A stretch of 64,000 nt of DNA from Deltaproteobacteria bacterium (GTDB taxonomy: Bacteria; Desulfobacterota; Binatia; UBA1149; SPBQ01), in the NCBI GenBank assembly GCA_029262375.1, contig JAJCZM010000051.1, forward strand, positions 124,001 through 188,000, in the 5' to 3' direction. Below are positions 25,444 to 34,638 of this stretch, one piece after another. The stretch's first letter is position 1; each line of letters starts with the position of its first letter. The notes below the pieces were generated by a model. That model was given only the letters and a program-made list of their open reading frames with translations. It had not been told where the DNA came from and ran no database searches. Made by a program: the position numbers and the translations under genes.

Positions 25444-28128
25444 ATGAGTGTCTTTGACGCCGCCCGCGTTCTCGCCATCACGCTGATCCTTGCGCTCTGC
25501 GCAGCCGCCATTCCCGCCTACGCCCAGATCCAAAGCGCGGAGCAACAGAAGTGCTCGACGGCTATCGACAAGGGATTCTCCAAAGGCGTGAAAGCCGTCG
25601 GAAAAGAGATGTGCTCGTGCATAAAGGATATCGCCAAGTCGAAGGCGAGCGCGGCCTCCTGCTTCCGTAACGACCGCAAGGGCAAGATCACCAAGACGCT
25701 CGTAAAGACGGAAGCCACGCACGCCGACGGATGCACCGCTAATCTTCCCGATTTCGGCTTCGCTGGCGCCGGTCCGGCCAATCTGCGTGCGCTCGAGACC
25801 GACCGCGCCTTGCTCGACGCTCTGTTCGGCGACGATCTCACGACGGCGCTGCCAACCGGTGCGCCCGATGCAACGCTATCGAAGTGCCAGCAAGGCGTCG
25901 CCAAGGCCGTCAAGAAATGCCACGACACACGCGCCAAGACTTTCGCGAAATGTAAGAAGGGGGCCCTGAAGGACGGAGCCACCGCGCAAGCCGCCATCAC
26001 CGTCTGCGTGACCGACGACAGCGCCGGCAAGATTGCCAAAACCTGCGATCTCAACAGCGGAGGCAAAACCGACAAGATTCGCGGCGCAATCGCCAAGTCA
26101 TGCGGCGGCGTCGACCTCGCTGCCGCATTCCCGGGCTGCGCCACTGGCGACGCCGAGACCCTTCACGGCTGCGTTGTGGCAGCCGAGGCCTGCTCGGCCT
26201 GCGGCGCGATGGCAGAGGTCGCCGGCGATCTGCTGGGCACCGACTGCGATGCCTACGACAACGGTGCGAGCGACAACAGCTGCATCGTACTGGGCTGGGA
26301 GAACGTATTGCTCCCGAACAGCGTCGAGCCGGCTGAAACGCCCGGCACCTCCGGCGTGGTCGTCACCAACCCCAATCTCATCGAACAGTTCGGCGGTGCG
26401 AGCTTCAGCCTGAACAATTCGGTGTACACACGCTTTCGCGCGGCGGGCCCGGCACAAACCCCGGATGCGATCCTCATCTTCAACGCCGGTTTCGGAGGCG
26501 ATACGAACAACGCCCGATCTCTGATCGAAGACCTCATCCCCAAGATCTACGCCGATCACGGCTTACTGATCGAGGTGTGGGGATACCACCGCCGCTCCAA
26601 TCAACTCGAGGACCGCGTGGGCCTGCTGACCGCGTTCGCGGCCGGCGACGAAGACATGGGACTGGACTGGTACTATGGAGGAGAGATGGGCTTCACCTTG
26701 AGCCCGGGCTTGGTAGCAGGCCCCAATCGCCGCGCGGTCTTCTACAACACCACCGACGACATCCCTTTTCTGGCCAATTGGACCGTGCAAGTCGCGAGTC
26801 GTGACATTGACGCGATTGTCGACGCAGCGCACGCGGTGGTCAGCAACGGTAACGTCTTCATGGCAGGGCACTCGGCCGGTACCGGCTTCACCGCTCGCTA
26901 CGCCGCAACCGACTTCGACTTAACGGGAGTCGGCCCGGCGGACCCCGGGTACGCGAAGCTCCGCGGTCTGGTCTTGTTCGAAGGCGGAGGCGGCTCGACG
27001 CTCGGAGATCCGCTGACGTCCGATAGTATCGATCGCATTATAGCGAAAGCCGATGGCGGCTTGTTCGGAGCTGTGCGCGACAACGCTCCGCGTTGCGTGG
27101 ACGGCACGACGCCGTGCACCATCGACACCGAAGCTGTTGACTGTATCGGCCAGGTTCCGCCGGTCTGCACGGAACCTACCTCGTCGTACACCAGCTTCTT
27201 CGGTCCCGGACTTCTCGCGGCTGGGGAACTCGCGCCGATTCAAGCGATTACGGACGCTAACACGGGCATCAACAAATTGATGGCAGACACGGCGGGGCCC
27301 GGCACGGCGCCGGTAGATATCGTTCCGGATCTGTCGGCCCTGGGAATTCTACCGGACTCCACGACGGCAGGTACCCTCGGTCAGTTCATCGACGACGACG
27401 AGATCGCAGCGTCTCTGAACCCCGCGCTCGCAAATAGCGCCGGCAAGCTCGCGACGAGCGGTGACCCCGTCGCCTGGCTCGATATCGACGAGCTACTGCC
27501 ACCCTCGGCGACGCCTGATCTCGGACCTGCTCCGACGACATTGCCGCCGGCCAACTGGGGCCAAGAGAAAGAAGTCGTGCGCATGGACCGCCTCATCAAC
27601 ACGTTCGCTTTCGCCGACTCGAACGCGACCGACTGGTACTACGAAGGCTCCGGCTACAGCGTTACCAGCTCACCCGGCCGCTGCGTGGCGACCAGCTGCA
27701 CCATCGGTAACGTTGGCGCATCCTGCGCGACCAACGGTGATTGCGCACAGTCGATCAGCCTCGATTCAAGCGCCGTGTCCGCTGGGGCATCCCGACGCGA
27801 TATCGTAAATATGGTCGAGGCGGCGAACATCGATATTCCGGTGATCTGCTTCGGCGGAAGTAACGGCCTGACGCCGGTTGGTGTCAACTACTTGAGCTTC
27901 GCCAAGAGCATCGGTACGTGTGCGTCGCCGAGCTGCACGGGCCAGGTTCGAGTCGTCGATGAATTGCTGCCGAACCCGGCGTTCCCGACCTTCGGCAACA
28001 TAGACGGAGGCTACGAAGTGTACATCCGCGAGGGCCTGGCCCACGTGGATGTCATCTCGGGCGAGGACACACCGGACGTAGACGTCATTGCTCCACTCAG
28101 CGCCTTCATCGCGCGCAACGTCCAGTAG
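25444..28128 (+). CDS. Secreted alpha/beta hydrolase with N-terminal Cys/Lys module (paralog B)
   Basis: 894 aa, with GGAGG before ATG 25444. The signal peptide ends IPAYAQ. Residues about 30-280 are the Cys/Lys helical module (KCSTAIDKGFSKGVKAVGK, CRKKDN-like turn, CSACG). The rest is an alpha/beta hydrolase with GHSAGTG (Ser477) and EGLAHVDV near the end. It is similar to the gene at 19225-21945 over its whole length, including shared insertions and Cys pairs, so the pair arose by duplication. It ends 10 bp from the convergent DUF1566 gene. Confidence 0.82.
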   Translation: MSVFDAARVLAITLILALCAAAIPAYAQIQSAEQQKCSTAIDKGFSKGVKAVGKEMCSCIKDIAKSKASAASCFRNDRKGKITKTLVKTEATHADGCTANLPDFGFAGAGPANLRALETDRALLDALFGDDLTTALPTGAPDATLSKCQQGVAKAVKKCHDTRAKTFAKCKKGALKDGATAQAAITVCVTDDSAGKIAKTCDLNSGGKTDKIRGAIAKSCGGVDLAAAFPGCATGDAETLHGCVVAAEACSACGAMAEVAGDLLGTDCDAYDNGASDNSCIVLGWENVLLPNSVEPAETPGTSGVVVTNPNLIEQFGGASFSLNNSVYTRFRAAGPAQTPDAILIFNAGFGGDTNNARSLIEDLIPKIYADHGLLIEVWGYHRRSNQLEDRVGLLTAFAAGDEDMGLDWYYGGEMGFTLSPGLVAGPNRRAVFYNTTDDIPFLANWTVQVASRDIDAIVDAAHAVVSNGNVFMAGHSAGTGFTARYAATDFDLTGVGPADPGYAKLRGLVLFEGGGGSTLGDPLTSDSIDRIIAKADGGLFGAVRDNAPRCVDGTTPCTIDTEAVDCIGQVPPVCTEPTSSYTSFFGPGLLAAGELAPIQAITDANTGINKLMADTAGPGTAPVDIVPDLSALGILPDSTTAGTLGQFIDDDEIAASLNPALANSAGKLATSGDPVAWLDIDELLPPSATPDLGPAPTTLPPANWGQEKEVVRMDRLINTFAFADSNATDWYYEGSGYSVTSSPGRCVATSCTIGNVGASCATNGDCAQSISLDSSAVSAGASRRDIVNMVEAANIDIPVICFGGSNGLTPVGVNYLSFAKSIGTCASPSCTGQVRVVDELLPNPAFPTFGNIDGGYEVYIREGLAHVDVISGEDTPDVDVIAPLSAFIARNVQ

Positions 28129-28138
28129 AAGCGTCGAT

Positions 28139-29086
28139 CTAGTTCGCGTCGCGTACGGCTCGTACGCGGCGCGAAAACACTTTCGTGTCGAGCAGGTTTT
28201 CGCCGGTATCGAAGCGAACGACCCAGGCCTGGTCCGTCGAGCCGCTCGGTCCAGTAGTAGAAGACCAGTAACTCGTAGCGCCGGTACAGCTGCACGTCGC
28301 GGCTGTGACGTCGCTGCACCCGAGACAGGTTGCCGACTGATGGAAAATCGCGTCGATCGACGGGTTGTCCACGCCGTAGTCTACGATGCTCTGTAGTTCC
28401 TTCACGTTCGCAATACGCCAATCGCAATGGCCGGCGAAGCAACTTGTTGCGCCCCCGGCAACGTCGTTGAGTACATCGAGATACGACGTCACGATCGTGC
28501 CGTCCATGTCGTCGGTACCGGTGGACCACGCGTACAGCTGATCGACATCGTGTACGCCGCCCGCGTCGTCTTTCTTTGCCCACATCAACGCGACGTTGAC
28601 GTCGGTAATCGTACCATCAGCGTTGTCAACATAGGCCAAGGGCGCGCCGGCCTGCACGTCGCCGTCCGAGCCGGCGCCGAAGCTGGTCGTCTGGCCGGTG
28701 GCTGGAAACTGATCCGCGGTCACGGGAGGCAGCGTGCCGCCCGAGAGCAGGGTCGCGATTTCGTCGGTATCGATCGTGATGCGCGCGTCGATCGAACTCG
28801 CGTCGCTCTCGCTGGGGCAGATGCCGACTCCGGCTTTCGCCTCGAGCTTGCCCCATTTGTCTGTGAACTTGGACTCGCACTTCGTGAAGTCAGCGGGAAG
28901 CCCTTTCTTGATGCCGGTAGCTTCGGACTTGAGACGGCAAGTCGCGTATTTCCCGGCTTCCTTGAGTTTGCCGGTTTCGCATTTCTCCGCCGGGTCGGCA
29001 GCGACTGCCACTTGCGTCACGCCGACAACGACAAACGCGGACAACAGGCCCAAAAAGATCGAGACAGGTCGGATGATGTTGCGCAT
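28139..29086 (-). CDS. Secreted DUF1566-domain protein with Cys/Lys module
   Basis: 315 aa from ATG 29086, preceded by a GAGAGG-type site. The signal peptide ends VAVAA. Residues about 28-115 carry a shortened Cys/Lys module (KCETGKLKEAGKYATCRLK, then KCESKFTDKWGKLE). Residues about 130-310 are a DUF1566/Lcl-type domain: DWRIANVKELQSIVDYG and the WSSTT and RAVRD signatures. DUF1566 proteins are secreted and may bind surfaces or sugars; the role is unknown. Convergent with the hydrolase gene to its left. Confidence 0.85.
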   Translation of the reverse strand: MRNIIRPVSIFLGLLSAFVVVGVTQVAVAADPAEKCETGKLKEAGKYATCRLKSEATGIKKGLPADFTKCESKFTDKWGKLEAKAGVGICPSESDASSIDARITIDTDEIATLLSGGTLPPVTADQFPATGQTTSFGAGSDGDVQAGAPLAYVDNADGTITDVNVALMWAKKDDAGGVHDVDQLYAWSTGTDDMDGTIVTSYLDVLNDVAGGATSCFAGHCDWRIANVKELQSIVDYGVDNPSIDAIFHQSATCLGCSDVTAATCSCTGATSYWSSTTGPSGSTDQAWVVRFDTGENLLDTKVFSRRVRAVRDAN

Positions 29087-29209
29087 GACAGAGCCTCTCC
29101 GGTTCGTGATCGCGCATGCGAGTGCGCCGCGCGTCAATCGAGGATTTTACGCGGCAGGGGCGGAGCCGCATACGCGGCCGTGCACACGGGACCCGTACTG
29201 TGGTGCGTG

Positions 29210-29626
29210 TTATCGCGCCGAAACGACGCGGACAAAGAGCAGAACCCACATCGCTGTGAGAAAGCCCCAGCTGGCGAGAAACGCCTGGAACCGCCGGACG
29301 ACGACATTCGGACCGAGATGAAGGAAGGTGTGGACGAAGCGCATCAACACGTACGCCCACGCCAGCGGCACCATGGCACCGCCGTCGCTACCCGTCGCTA
29401 CAGCGAGTGCGACCACGGCATAGAACAAGACGGGCTGCTCGAGCAGATTGCTGTAATGGCGCGATAGAAGATGCGTAGCCTCCGGCTCGGTGCCGTCTCG
29501 GTAGGTTCGGTAGTATTCGGGATCGGCCTGACCGGCGGCCACATGCTGGAACCGCAGTTGCGCAAGCCTGAGAAGAATGCCGATCGTCAACGCGACGAGT
29601 GGGAACACGGGGTAGAGCAACTGCAT
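29210..29626 (-). CDS. MAPEG-family integral membrane protein
   Basis: 138 aa with four predicted membrane helices (about 5-25, 63-82, 85-105, 115-137). It has a polar stretch after helix 1 with EYYRTYRDG, then SRHYSNLLEQPVLFY, the MAPEG signature region where Asn, Glu and Pro are conserved. The family includes glutathione-dependent transferases and peroxidases in the membrane; bacterial members are mostly uncharacterised. Confidence 0.9.
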   Translation of the reverse strand: MQLLYPVFPLVALTIGILLRLAQLRFQHVAAGQADPEYYRTYRDGTEPEATHLLSRHYSNLLEQPVLFYAVVALAVATGSDGGAMVPLAWAYVLMRFVHTFLHLGPNVVVRRFQAFLASWGFLTAMWVLLFVRVVSAR

Positions 29627-29697
29627 GATCGAAACCTCAGCACTCGAATCCTACGTCCGAGCCCCGATCGACGGAAGGGAAACTCGATAGCGCGCGT

Positions 29698-29736
29698 CAA
29701 AAGAAAAGGGCCGCGCACCAGACGGTACGCGGCCCT
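29698..29736 (-). terminator. Intrinsic terminator of the SD-repeat protein gene
   Basis: AGGGCCGCG/CGCGGCCCT arms form a 9-bp stem around a 12-nt loop. On the minus strand the stem is followed by TTTTCTTTT. It lies about 40 bp after the stop of the SD-repeat gene (29774), so it is a Rho-independent terminator for that gene. Confidence 0.85.
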
Positions 29737-29773
29737 CCGCAGTCACGCCGAAGCGTGAATACTGGCTATCAGG

Positions 29774-31099
29774 CTAGGAAGTCTGGCGCTTGAGCCAACG
29801 ACGATGCTTCTTGATCGACTTGCTCTCGCACTGGCAGGCCTCGTTGCAACGCTGCCACTTGCCGCAGCTTCGGATGCCGTCGGCAGGCTCGCACATTTCG
29901 CCGGCCTCGATCGTACGGTTTCCGCAGTACGAGTGGCCCTTGTCCGAGTCGGAATCGCTATCGCTATCGGAGGAACCGTGCGAGTCGCTATCGGACGAGC
30001 CGTGCGAGTCGCTATCGGAGGAACCGTCCGAGTCGCTATCGGAATCAGAGTCGGAGTCGCTGTCGCTGTCCGAGTCACTGTCGTGGTCCTTGTCGCACTT
30101 GCGCGCTTCGCAGACACAGTCGTTGCACTGCTCTTTCCAACCGCAGCTCATCACGCCGTCGTAGCGCTCGCACTCTTCGCCGTCTTCAACGACCTTGTTG
30201 CCGCACTCAGGCGCGGGGGGAGGCGCACAGAGGCAATCGATCGTGCAACCGTACTCGCATGCGGGGCAGTCGTTGCCATCGCACTCTTCGCCGATTTCAC
30301 GAATGCCGTTGCCGCACACCGGAAGCTCTTCTTCCGGGCAGGTGCAGTCGGACTCACACTCGCCGGGGCAAGCGTCGTCGGCCAGGCCGTCGCACTCTTC
30401 GCCGATTTCACGAATGTCGTTGCCGCACACGCGCTCGAGGTCGAAGCGAATGTCGTCGATGGCGCCCGAGCCGTTGAGCGCGACGACCATCTTCACGACA
30501 CCGGGTGTAGGACCGAGGCCGATCACCGCGACACCGTTGTCGCCGGTAGCCAGCATGTCGATCACGATGATCTCGTTGTCATCCGCGTCGAGAAGCGTCA
30601 CCGAAGCGGTGGGCTCATCGGCTTCCACGTCGACGAGTTTGATCTCGTTGACGGTCACCGTGCCGAGCGCCGAGAAGTCCAGCTCGATCATCGAACCGAC
30701 ATTGTCTGCGTCATCCGGGTCGAGGCCGTCAAAGTCCTCGGTGAGTATGAGGATCTCGTTGAGGGCTTTGGAGTTCTGGGACTCCATACCCATCTGACCG
30801 CCGACACCGATACCGGGGCCCCCGAAGTCTTGGTTCGGAGTTCCGAGGTCGTCGTCACCGCCGGTGCATCCACCGGGGCAGGCCGAGTTGAAAATCATAG
30901 CGGCATTCTCGCCCGGGAAATCCGGGTTCGTGCCGAGGACACTGACCGGACCGACACCGTCGAGTGAGAAGACCTCACTTACGATGGATCCGGGCTCGTA
31001 GCCCTTGAAAGTAATCCGTTCAGCCGCGGTAGCAGTCGAGCTGAGGGAGAACAGGATTGCCAAACTCAAGGCGAGTCGGGCTATGGGTTGCAGTCGCAT
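29774..31099 (-). CDS. Secreted surface protein with Cys-rich repeats and a Ser-Asp repeat region
   Basis: 441 aa, ATG 31099 preceded by GGAGGAG. The signal peptide ends TATAA. Residues about 28-235 are a beta-rich domain with GFG and DLGTPNQDF loops, resembling a choice-of-anchor-type adhesive domain. Then come four Myxococcus-type Cys-rich repeats (CGNDIREIGEECD, CGNGIREIGEECDG, CGNKVVEDGEECE, CGNRTIEAGEMCE). An Asp/Ser dipeptide region between the last two repeats has more than 25 SD pairs and DGSSDS variants. SD regions act as flexible stalks in other surface adhesins. The tail is basic. Likely anchored or secreted outside the cell. Confidence 0.85.
   Translation of the reverse strand: MRLQPIARLALSLAILFSLSSTATAAERITFKGYEPGSIVSEVFSLDGVGPVSVLGTNPDFPGENAAMIFNSACPGGCTGGDDDLGTPNQDFGGPGIGVGGQMGMESQNSKALNEILILTEDFDGLDPDDADNVGSMIELDFSALGTVTVNEIKLVDVEADEPTASVTLLDADDNEIIVIDMLATGDNGVAVIGLGPTPGVVKMVVALNGSGAIDDIRFDLERVCGNDIREIGEECDGLADDACPGECESDCTCPEEELPVCGNGIREIGEECDGNDCPACEYGCTIDCLCAPPPAPECGNKVVEDGEECERYDGVMSCGWKEQCNDCVCEARKCDKDHDSDSDSDSDSDSDSDSDSDGSSDSDSHGSSDSDSHGSSDSDSDSDSDKGHSYCGNRTIEAGEMCEPADGIRSCGKWQRCNEACQCESKSIKKHRRWLKRQTS
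29961..30032. repeat. 24-bp tandem repeat coding for the SD region
   Basis: Three copies of a 24-bp unit beginning TCGCTATCGGAGGAACCGTG, each with one or two changes, code for SDSDSHGS-type octapeptides in the SD region. The in-frame unit makes length polymorphism likely. Confidence 0.85.
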
Positions 31100-31475
31100 A
31101 ATGCTCCTCCGATCTAGTGGTTAGTTTGCGCGCAAGCGCGTAGTCGCGGTCGGTCGTGGGCGAAAAAGCTGGACGAACCGGCTCGCTGGACTTCTCGCAG
31201 ACCCGATGATTGGCGCGCTTTGGGGGGGCAACAAGCAACCGAAAAAAGTTCCTTCGTCCTGCTATGTCGGCTGCACAAACAGCCGCTTCGTCGAAGTTTT
31301 CATTCGGTCGTTTTCCGAGGAAATTCCACCCGCCTTATCACAAGAAAAATGACGCGCACCGACAACCTCGAGGCGCATTCGGGGTAGGGGGGTTCCACGA
31401 TGCCGGCCGGGGCCCGAGTGTCGCCCGCCGCAGGAGACCGCCCAGAGCTTGGGCGAGTAAAATTGCCTCCAGACC
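31100..31475. other. 376-bp gene-free stretch between divergent genes
   Basis: It carries the ribosome site of the SD-repeat gene at its left end and leads into the TetR promoter on the right. I found no credible coding frame or RNA gene in it. Confidence 0.5.
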
Positions 31476-31528
31476 TTGATTTGGAGTCCACTCCAAGTTT
31501 AGACTGCTCTCTAACCAAACGATCGTTT
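31476..31528 (+). promoter_or_regulatory. Promoter and operator of the TetR-P450 operon
   Basis: A -35-like TTGATT (31476-31481) and -10-like TAGACT (31500-31505) are 18 bp apart. The spacer is almost filled by an inverted repeat, TTGGAGTC/CACTCCAA (31481-31496), placed as a repressor operator would be. A second perfect palindrome, AAACGATCGTTT (31517-31528), ends directly at the ATG. Binding of the encoded TetR here would give autorepression. No Shine-Dalgarno is visible, so the transcript may have a very short leader. Confidence 0.6.
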
Positions 31529-32191
31529 ATGCAGCAACTTGTCAAAAAGGAAGAGACCTCGGCCGGTGAGGGGCGCCGAGAGCGCCGCCGCCGCGAGATG
31601 CGCACCCGCATTTACGAGGCCGCGCGGGAGCTTTTTCAAGAGCAAGGCTTCGAGGCCACCACGGTCGAGCAGATCGCACGCCGGGCCGATATCGCACCCG
31701 CAACGTTCTTCAATCACTACCACAGCAAGGGCGGCGTCATGGCGCTCATGACGAGCGAGATCGCCGACCATGTGGGGTTCCTCGTCGAGCAACACCTCGA
31801 CGGCAAAGGCTCGATCAGGCAACGCCTCGTCGGGCTTGCGGAAGATGCCGCACGACAGATCGGCGAGACGCATCAGGTCGCGCGCGACGTGATGCTCGAG
31901 CTCGTGCGCACCGAAGGCCGGCCCGAAAACACATCCCCCTATATGGCGCGAGTACACGGACCGCTGCGCGCGATGCTCGAAGAAGGGCAGAGCGCCGGCG
32001 AAGTACGCAAGGACGACGACGCGGCTTTCCTGGCCGAGATGGTTCTGGGTGCACTCAATACCGCACTCACGAACTGGCTCGCCGACCCCGAATACCCCGT
32101 GGCAGAGCGATTACCGCGCGCCGCACATTTCATCTGCGATGCGATCGGTATTGCCGACGCGCACGAGCACAAAGGAAGTAACGAGAAATGA
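31529..32191 (+). CDS. TetR/AcrR-family transcription regulator
   Basis: 220 aa from ATG 31529. Residues about 20-65 form the TetR helix-turn-helix: RIYEAARELFQEQGFEATT, then VEQIARRADIAPATFFNHY. The rest is the helical ligand domain. It overlaps the first P450 by 4 bp (ATGA), so it is the first gene of the operon and probably its repressor, released by a hydrophobic ligand. An upstream extension to 31400 would cross the promoter and is not used. Confidence 0.92.
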   Translation: MQQLVKKEETSAGEGRRERRRREMRTRIYEAARELFQEQGFEATTVEQIARRADIAPATFFNHYHSKGGVMALMTSEIADHVGFLVEQHLDGKGSIRQRLVGLAEDAARQIGETHQVARDVMLELVRTEGRPENTSPYMARVHGPLRAMLEEGQSAGEVRKDDDAAFLAEMVLGALNTALTNWLADPEYPVAERLPRAAHFICDAIGIADAHEHKGSNEK

Positions 32192-33444
32192 GTGCACCGA
32201 CTGACGTCAACTACGGAGAATCCGCATTCTGGACCTGGGACGATCGCATGTGGGATCACCTGCGATGGCTACGCGAGAATGACCCCATTCATTGGTCGGA
32301 AGCGTCGGACATGTTCATCATCTCGAAGTTCGAAGATCTCTCCTTCGTCTCGAAGAACCATCAGATTTTCTGCTCGAGCGGCGGCGTGCTGCCGGGGAAT
32401 CCGGCGCGCCTGAGCTTGATCGATGAAGATGAGCCCCGACACGGCCAACTGCGCGGCCTGATCAACAAGGGCTTCACGCCGCGTATGACGGCCAAACTCG
32501 AAGAGGTCTTCGCGCGCATCGTAACCGAGACAATTGATGCGGTCGCCGACAAGGGGACATGCGACTTTGTCGACGACCTCGCGGTACCACCGCCGCTGCT
32601 GATCATCGCCGAAATGATTGGAATTCGCCCGGAAGATCGCAAGCAGTTTCACCAGTGGTCCGATGCGATGATTCTCGCGCAGGGCAATATGGAAGACCCG
32701 GCCGTGGTAGAGAACGCCGGTAAAGCATTCGGCGAATACGCTCTATACATCAACGAGATCATCGAGGATCGCCGTAAGAACCCGAAGGACGACCTGGTCT
32801 CGATTCTCGTGGGAGCGAAGGACGAGGGACACCTTGGAACGTCGGCCGGTCGTGCCGAGACCGACGACAGCGTATCCAAGTTCATGCGTACGGAAGAAGA
32901 GAAGGCGCTCAACGCAGACGAACTGACGATGTTCTGTGTCCTGCTTCTCGTTGCCGGCAACGAGACCACGCGCAACGGAATCTCAGGCGGCATGAAGCTG
33001 CTCATGGACAATCCGGACATCAAGCAAGCGTTGACGAAAGATCCGGAGAAAATCCCTGCCGCGTGCGAGGAGATGCTCCGGCTGACATCGCCCGTGATCG
33101 CATTCTGTCGCACGGCGACTCGCGACACCGAGATCAAAGACACGAAGATCAAGGAAGGCCAGAAAGTCTTCATGCTCTACCCATCCGCCAATCGCGATGC
33201 CGATGAGTTCAAAGACCCCGACAAGTTCGACATCGATCGCAACCCGCAACACGTCGCGTTCGGGATCGGCAATCATTTCTGCCTCGGGGCAAACCTCGCG
33301 CGCATGGAACTACGCGTATCGTTCCGTGAGATCCTGCGTCGTATGCCGGACATGCACTATGCCGGAGACGGCCCCGAAATGGCGCCCTCCGCGCTGGTGC
33401 GAAGCTTCCAACACATGCAGGTGGCGTATACACCGGAGTCGTGA
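32188..33444 (+). CDS. Cytochrome P450 (first of two)
   Basis: 418 aa, soluble bacterial P450. The I-helix motif is VAGNETTRNG, the ExxR motif EEMLR, and the heme-binding loop FGIGNHFCLGANLA with the Cys ligand at residue 365. Bacterial enzymes of this type oxidise terpenes, steroids, fatty acids or xenobiotics, using ferredoxin partners; none is encoded nearby. It overlaps the TetR gene by 4 bp and the second P450 by 4 bp. Confidence 0.95.
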   Translation: MSAPTDVNYGESAFWTWDDRMWDHLRWLRENDPIHWSEASDMFIISKFEDLSFVSKNHQIFCSSGGVLPGNPARLSLIDEDEPRHGQLRGLINKGFTPRMTAKLEEVFARIVTETIDAVADKGTCDFVDDLAVPPPLLIIAEMIGIRPEDRKQFHQWSDAMILAQGNMEDPAVVENAGKAFGEYALYINEIIEDRRKNPKDDLVSILVGAKDEGHLGTSAGRAETDDSVSKFMRTEEEKALNADELTMFCVLLLVAGNETTRNGISGGMKLLMDNPDIKQALTKDPEKIPAACEEMLRLTSPVIAFCRTATRDTEIKDTKIKEGQKVFMLYPSANRDADEFKDPDKFDIDRNPQHVAFGIGNHFCLGANLARMELRVSFREILRRMPDMHYAGDGPEMAPSALVRSFQHMQVAYTPES

Positions 33445-34634
33445 CCACTGGGCGTGAATACGATCCGTTCTCGTACGAGATAGACGAAGACCCGTATCCC
33501 ACCTACCGGTGGATGCGCGACGAAGCGCCGGTCTACTACAACGAACGGCTGGATTTCTACGCGCTCACCCGCTTTGCGGACAACTTGGCCGCGTTCATCG
33601 ACGCGGAGACCTACAGCTCGTTTCACAGCACGAGCCTCGAGTTCATGGACGGGCCCAAGCCGGACTCGGGGCTGATGATCTGGATGGACCCCCCCGAGCA
33701 CAATCGATATCGGGCGCTGGTCAGCAAGGCGTTCACGCCGCGTCAGATCGGTAAGATTGAACAAAGCGTGCGCGCCGTCGCCGTCGCACATCTCGATGCA
33801 CTCGTGGGCCGCGAGCGCTTCGACATCGTGCGCGATTTCACCGCACGCCTGCCGATGGACGTCATCAGTTCGCTACTGGGGATCCCGCAGTCCGATCGGC
33901 GGTGGCTGCAGGAGCGCTCGAACGCGATGATGCACCGCGAGCCCGGCAATCCGATGCCCACGCGCGAAGCCATCGACGCGCAGGGCGAGGTCCACGACTT
34001 CATCCACGCGCAGATGAACGAGCGCCGCAGTCATCCCCGCGACGACCTCATGACCCGCCTCGTAGAGGTGGAGATCACCGAAGACGACGGCACGCGCGTG
34101 AACCTGCGCGATCACGACGTGAAGATGTTCATCGTCCTGCTGGCGACGGCGGGCAACGAGACCGTCACGAAGCTACTCGCTGCCATGTACCTTGATCTGT
34201 GGCGCTTCCCCGACGAGCGCGTTCGTCTACTCGCCGAGCCTGCACTGATCGCGAACGCCGTCGAAGAGGGTCTGCGCTTCGAGACACCGTCGCAGTACCA
34301 GGGCAGGGTGACGACGCGGTCGGTCGAACTGCACGGCAAGGCTATTCCGGCGGGCGCGCGCGTCCTACTGATCAATGCCGCCGCCAATCGTGATGAGCGT
34401 AAGTTCCCCGACCCCGACCGCTTCGATGTCGGCCGTGAGATCGACCTGCATCTCGCGCTCGGTTACGGGCGCCACGTGTGTCTCGGAGCCTACTTGGCGC
34501 GCATGGAATCGCGCATCGGCATCGAGGAGCTACTCAAACGCTTCCCGGATTACCGTATTCCGGACGACGGCATTGAGCGTATGCACTCGAGCAACGTTCG
34601 CGGTCTTTCGGGCCTCGTGATGGAGACCGGATAA
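33441..34634 (+). CDS. Cytochrome P450 (second)
   Basis: 397 aa from GTG 33441, which overlaps the first P450's stop (GTGA). The I-helix is TAGNETVTK, ExxR is EEGLR and the heme loop GYGRHVCLGAYLA has Cys at residue 347. It is clearly a different subfamily from its neighbour, with modest similarity outside the motifs. Two tandem P450s plus a flavin-type monooxygenase in one operon suggest stepwise oxidation of one substrate. Confidence 0.94.
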   Translation: MTTGREYDPFSYEIDEDPYPTYRWMRDEAPVYYNERLDFYALTRFADNLAAFIDAETYSSFHSTSLEFMDGPKPDSGLMIWMDPPEHNRYRALVSKAFTPRQIGKIEQSVRAVAVAHLDALVGRERFDIVRDFTARLPMDVISSLLGIPQSDRRWLQERSNAMMHREPGNPMPTREAIDAQGEVHDFIHAQMNERRSHPRDDLMTRLVEVEITEDDGTRVNLRDHDVKMFIVLLATAGNETVTKLLAAMYLDLWRFPDERVRLLAEPALIANAVEEGLRFETPSQYQGRVTTRSVELHGKAIPAGARVLLINAAANRDERKFPDPDRFDVGREIDLHLALGYGRHVCLGAYLARMESRIGIEELLKRFPDYRIPDDGIERMHSSNVRGLSGLVMETG

Positions 34635-34638
34635 CACG

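Noticed and set aside
29804-30967. 387-residue plus-strand frame opposite the SD-repeat gene
   Set aside because: Repetitive Val/Ala/Arg sequence produced by the SD codons in reverse; no start signal.
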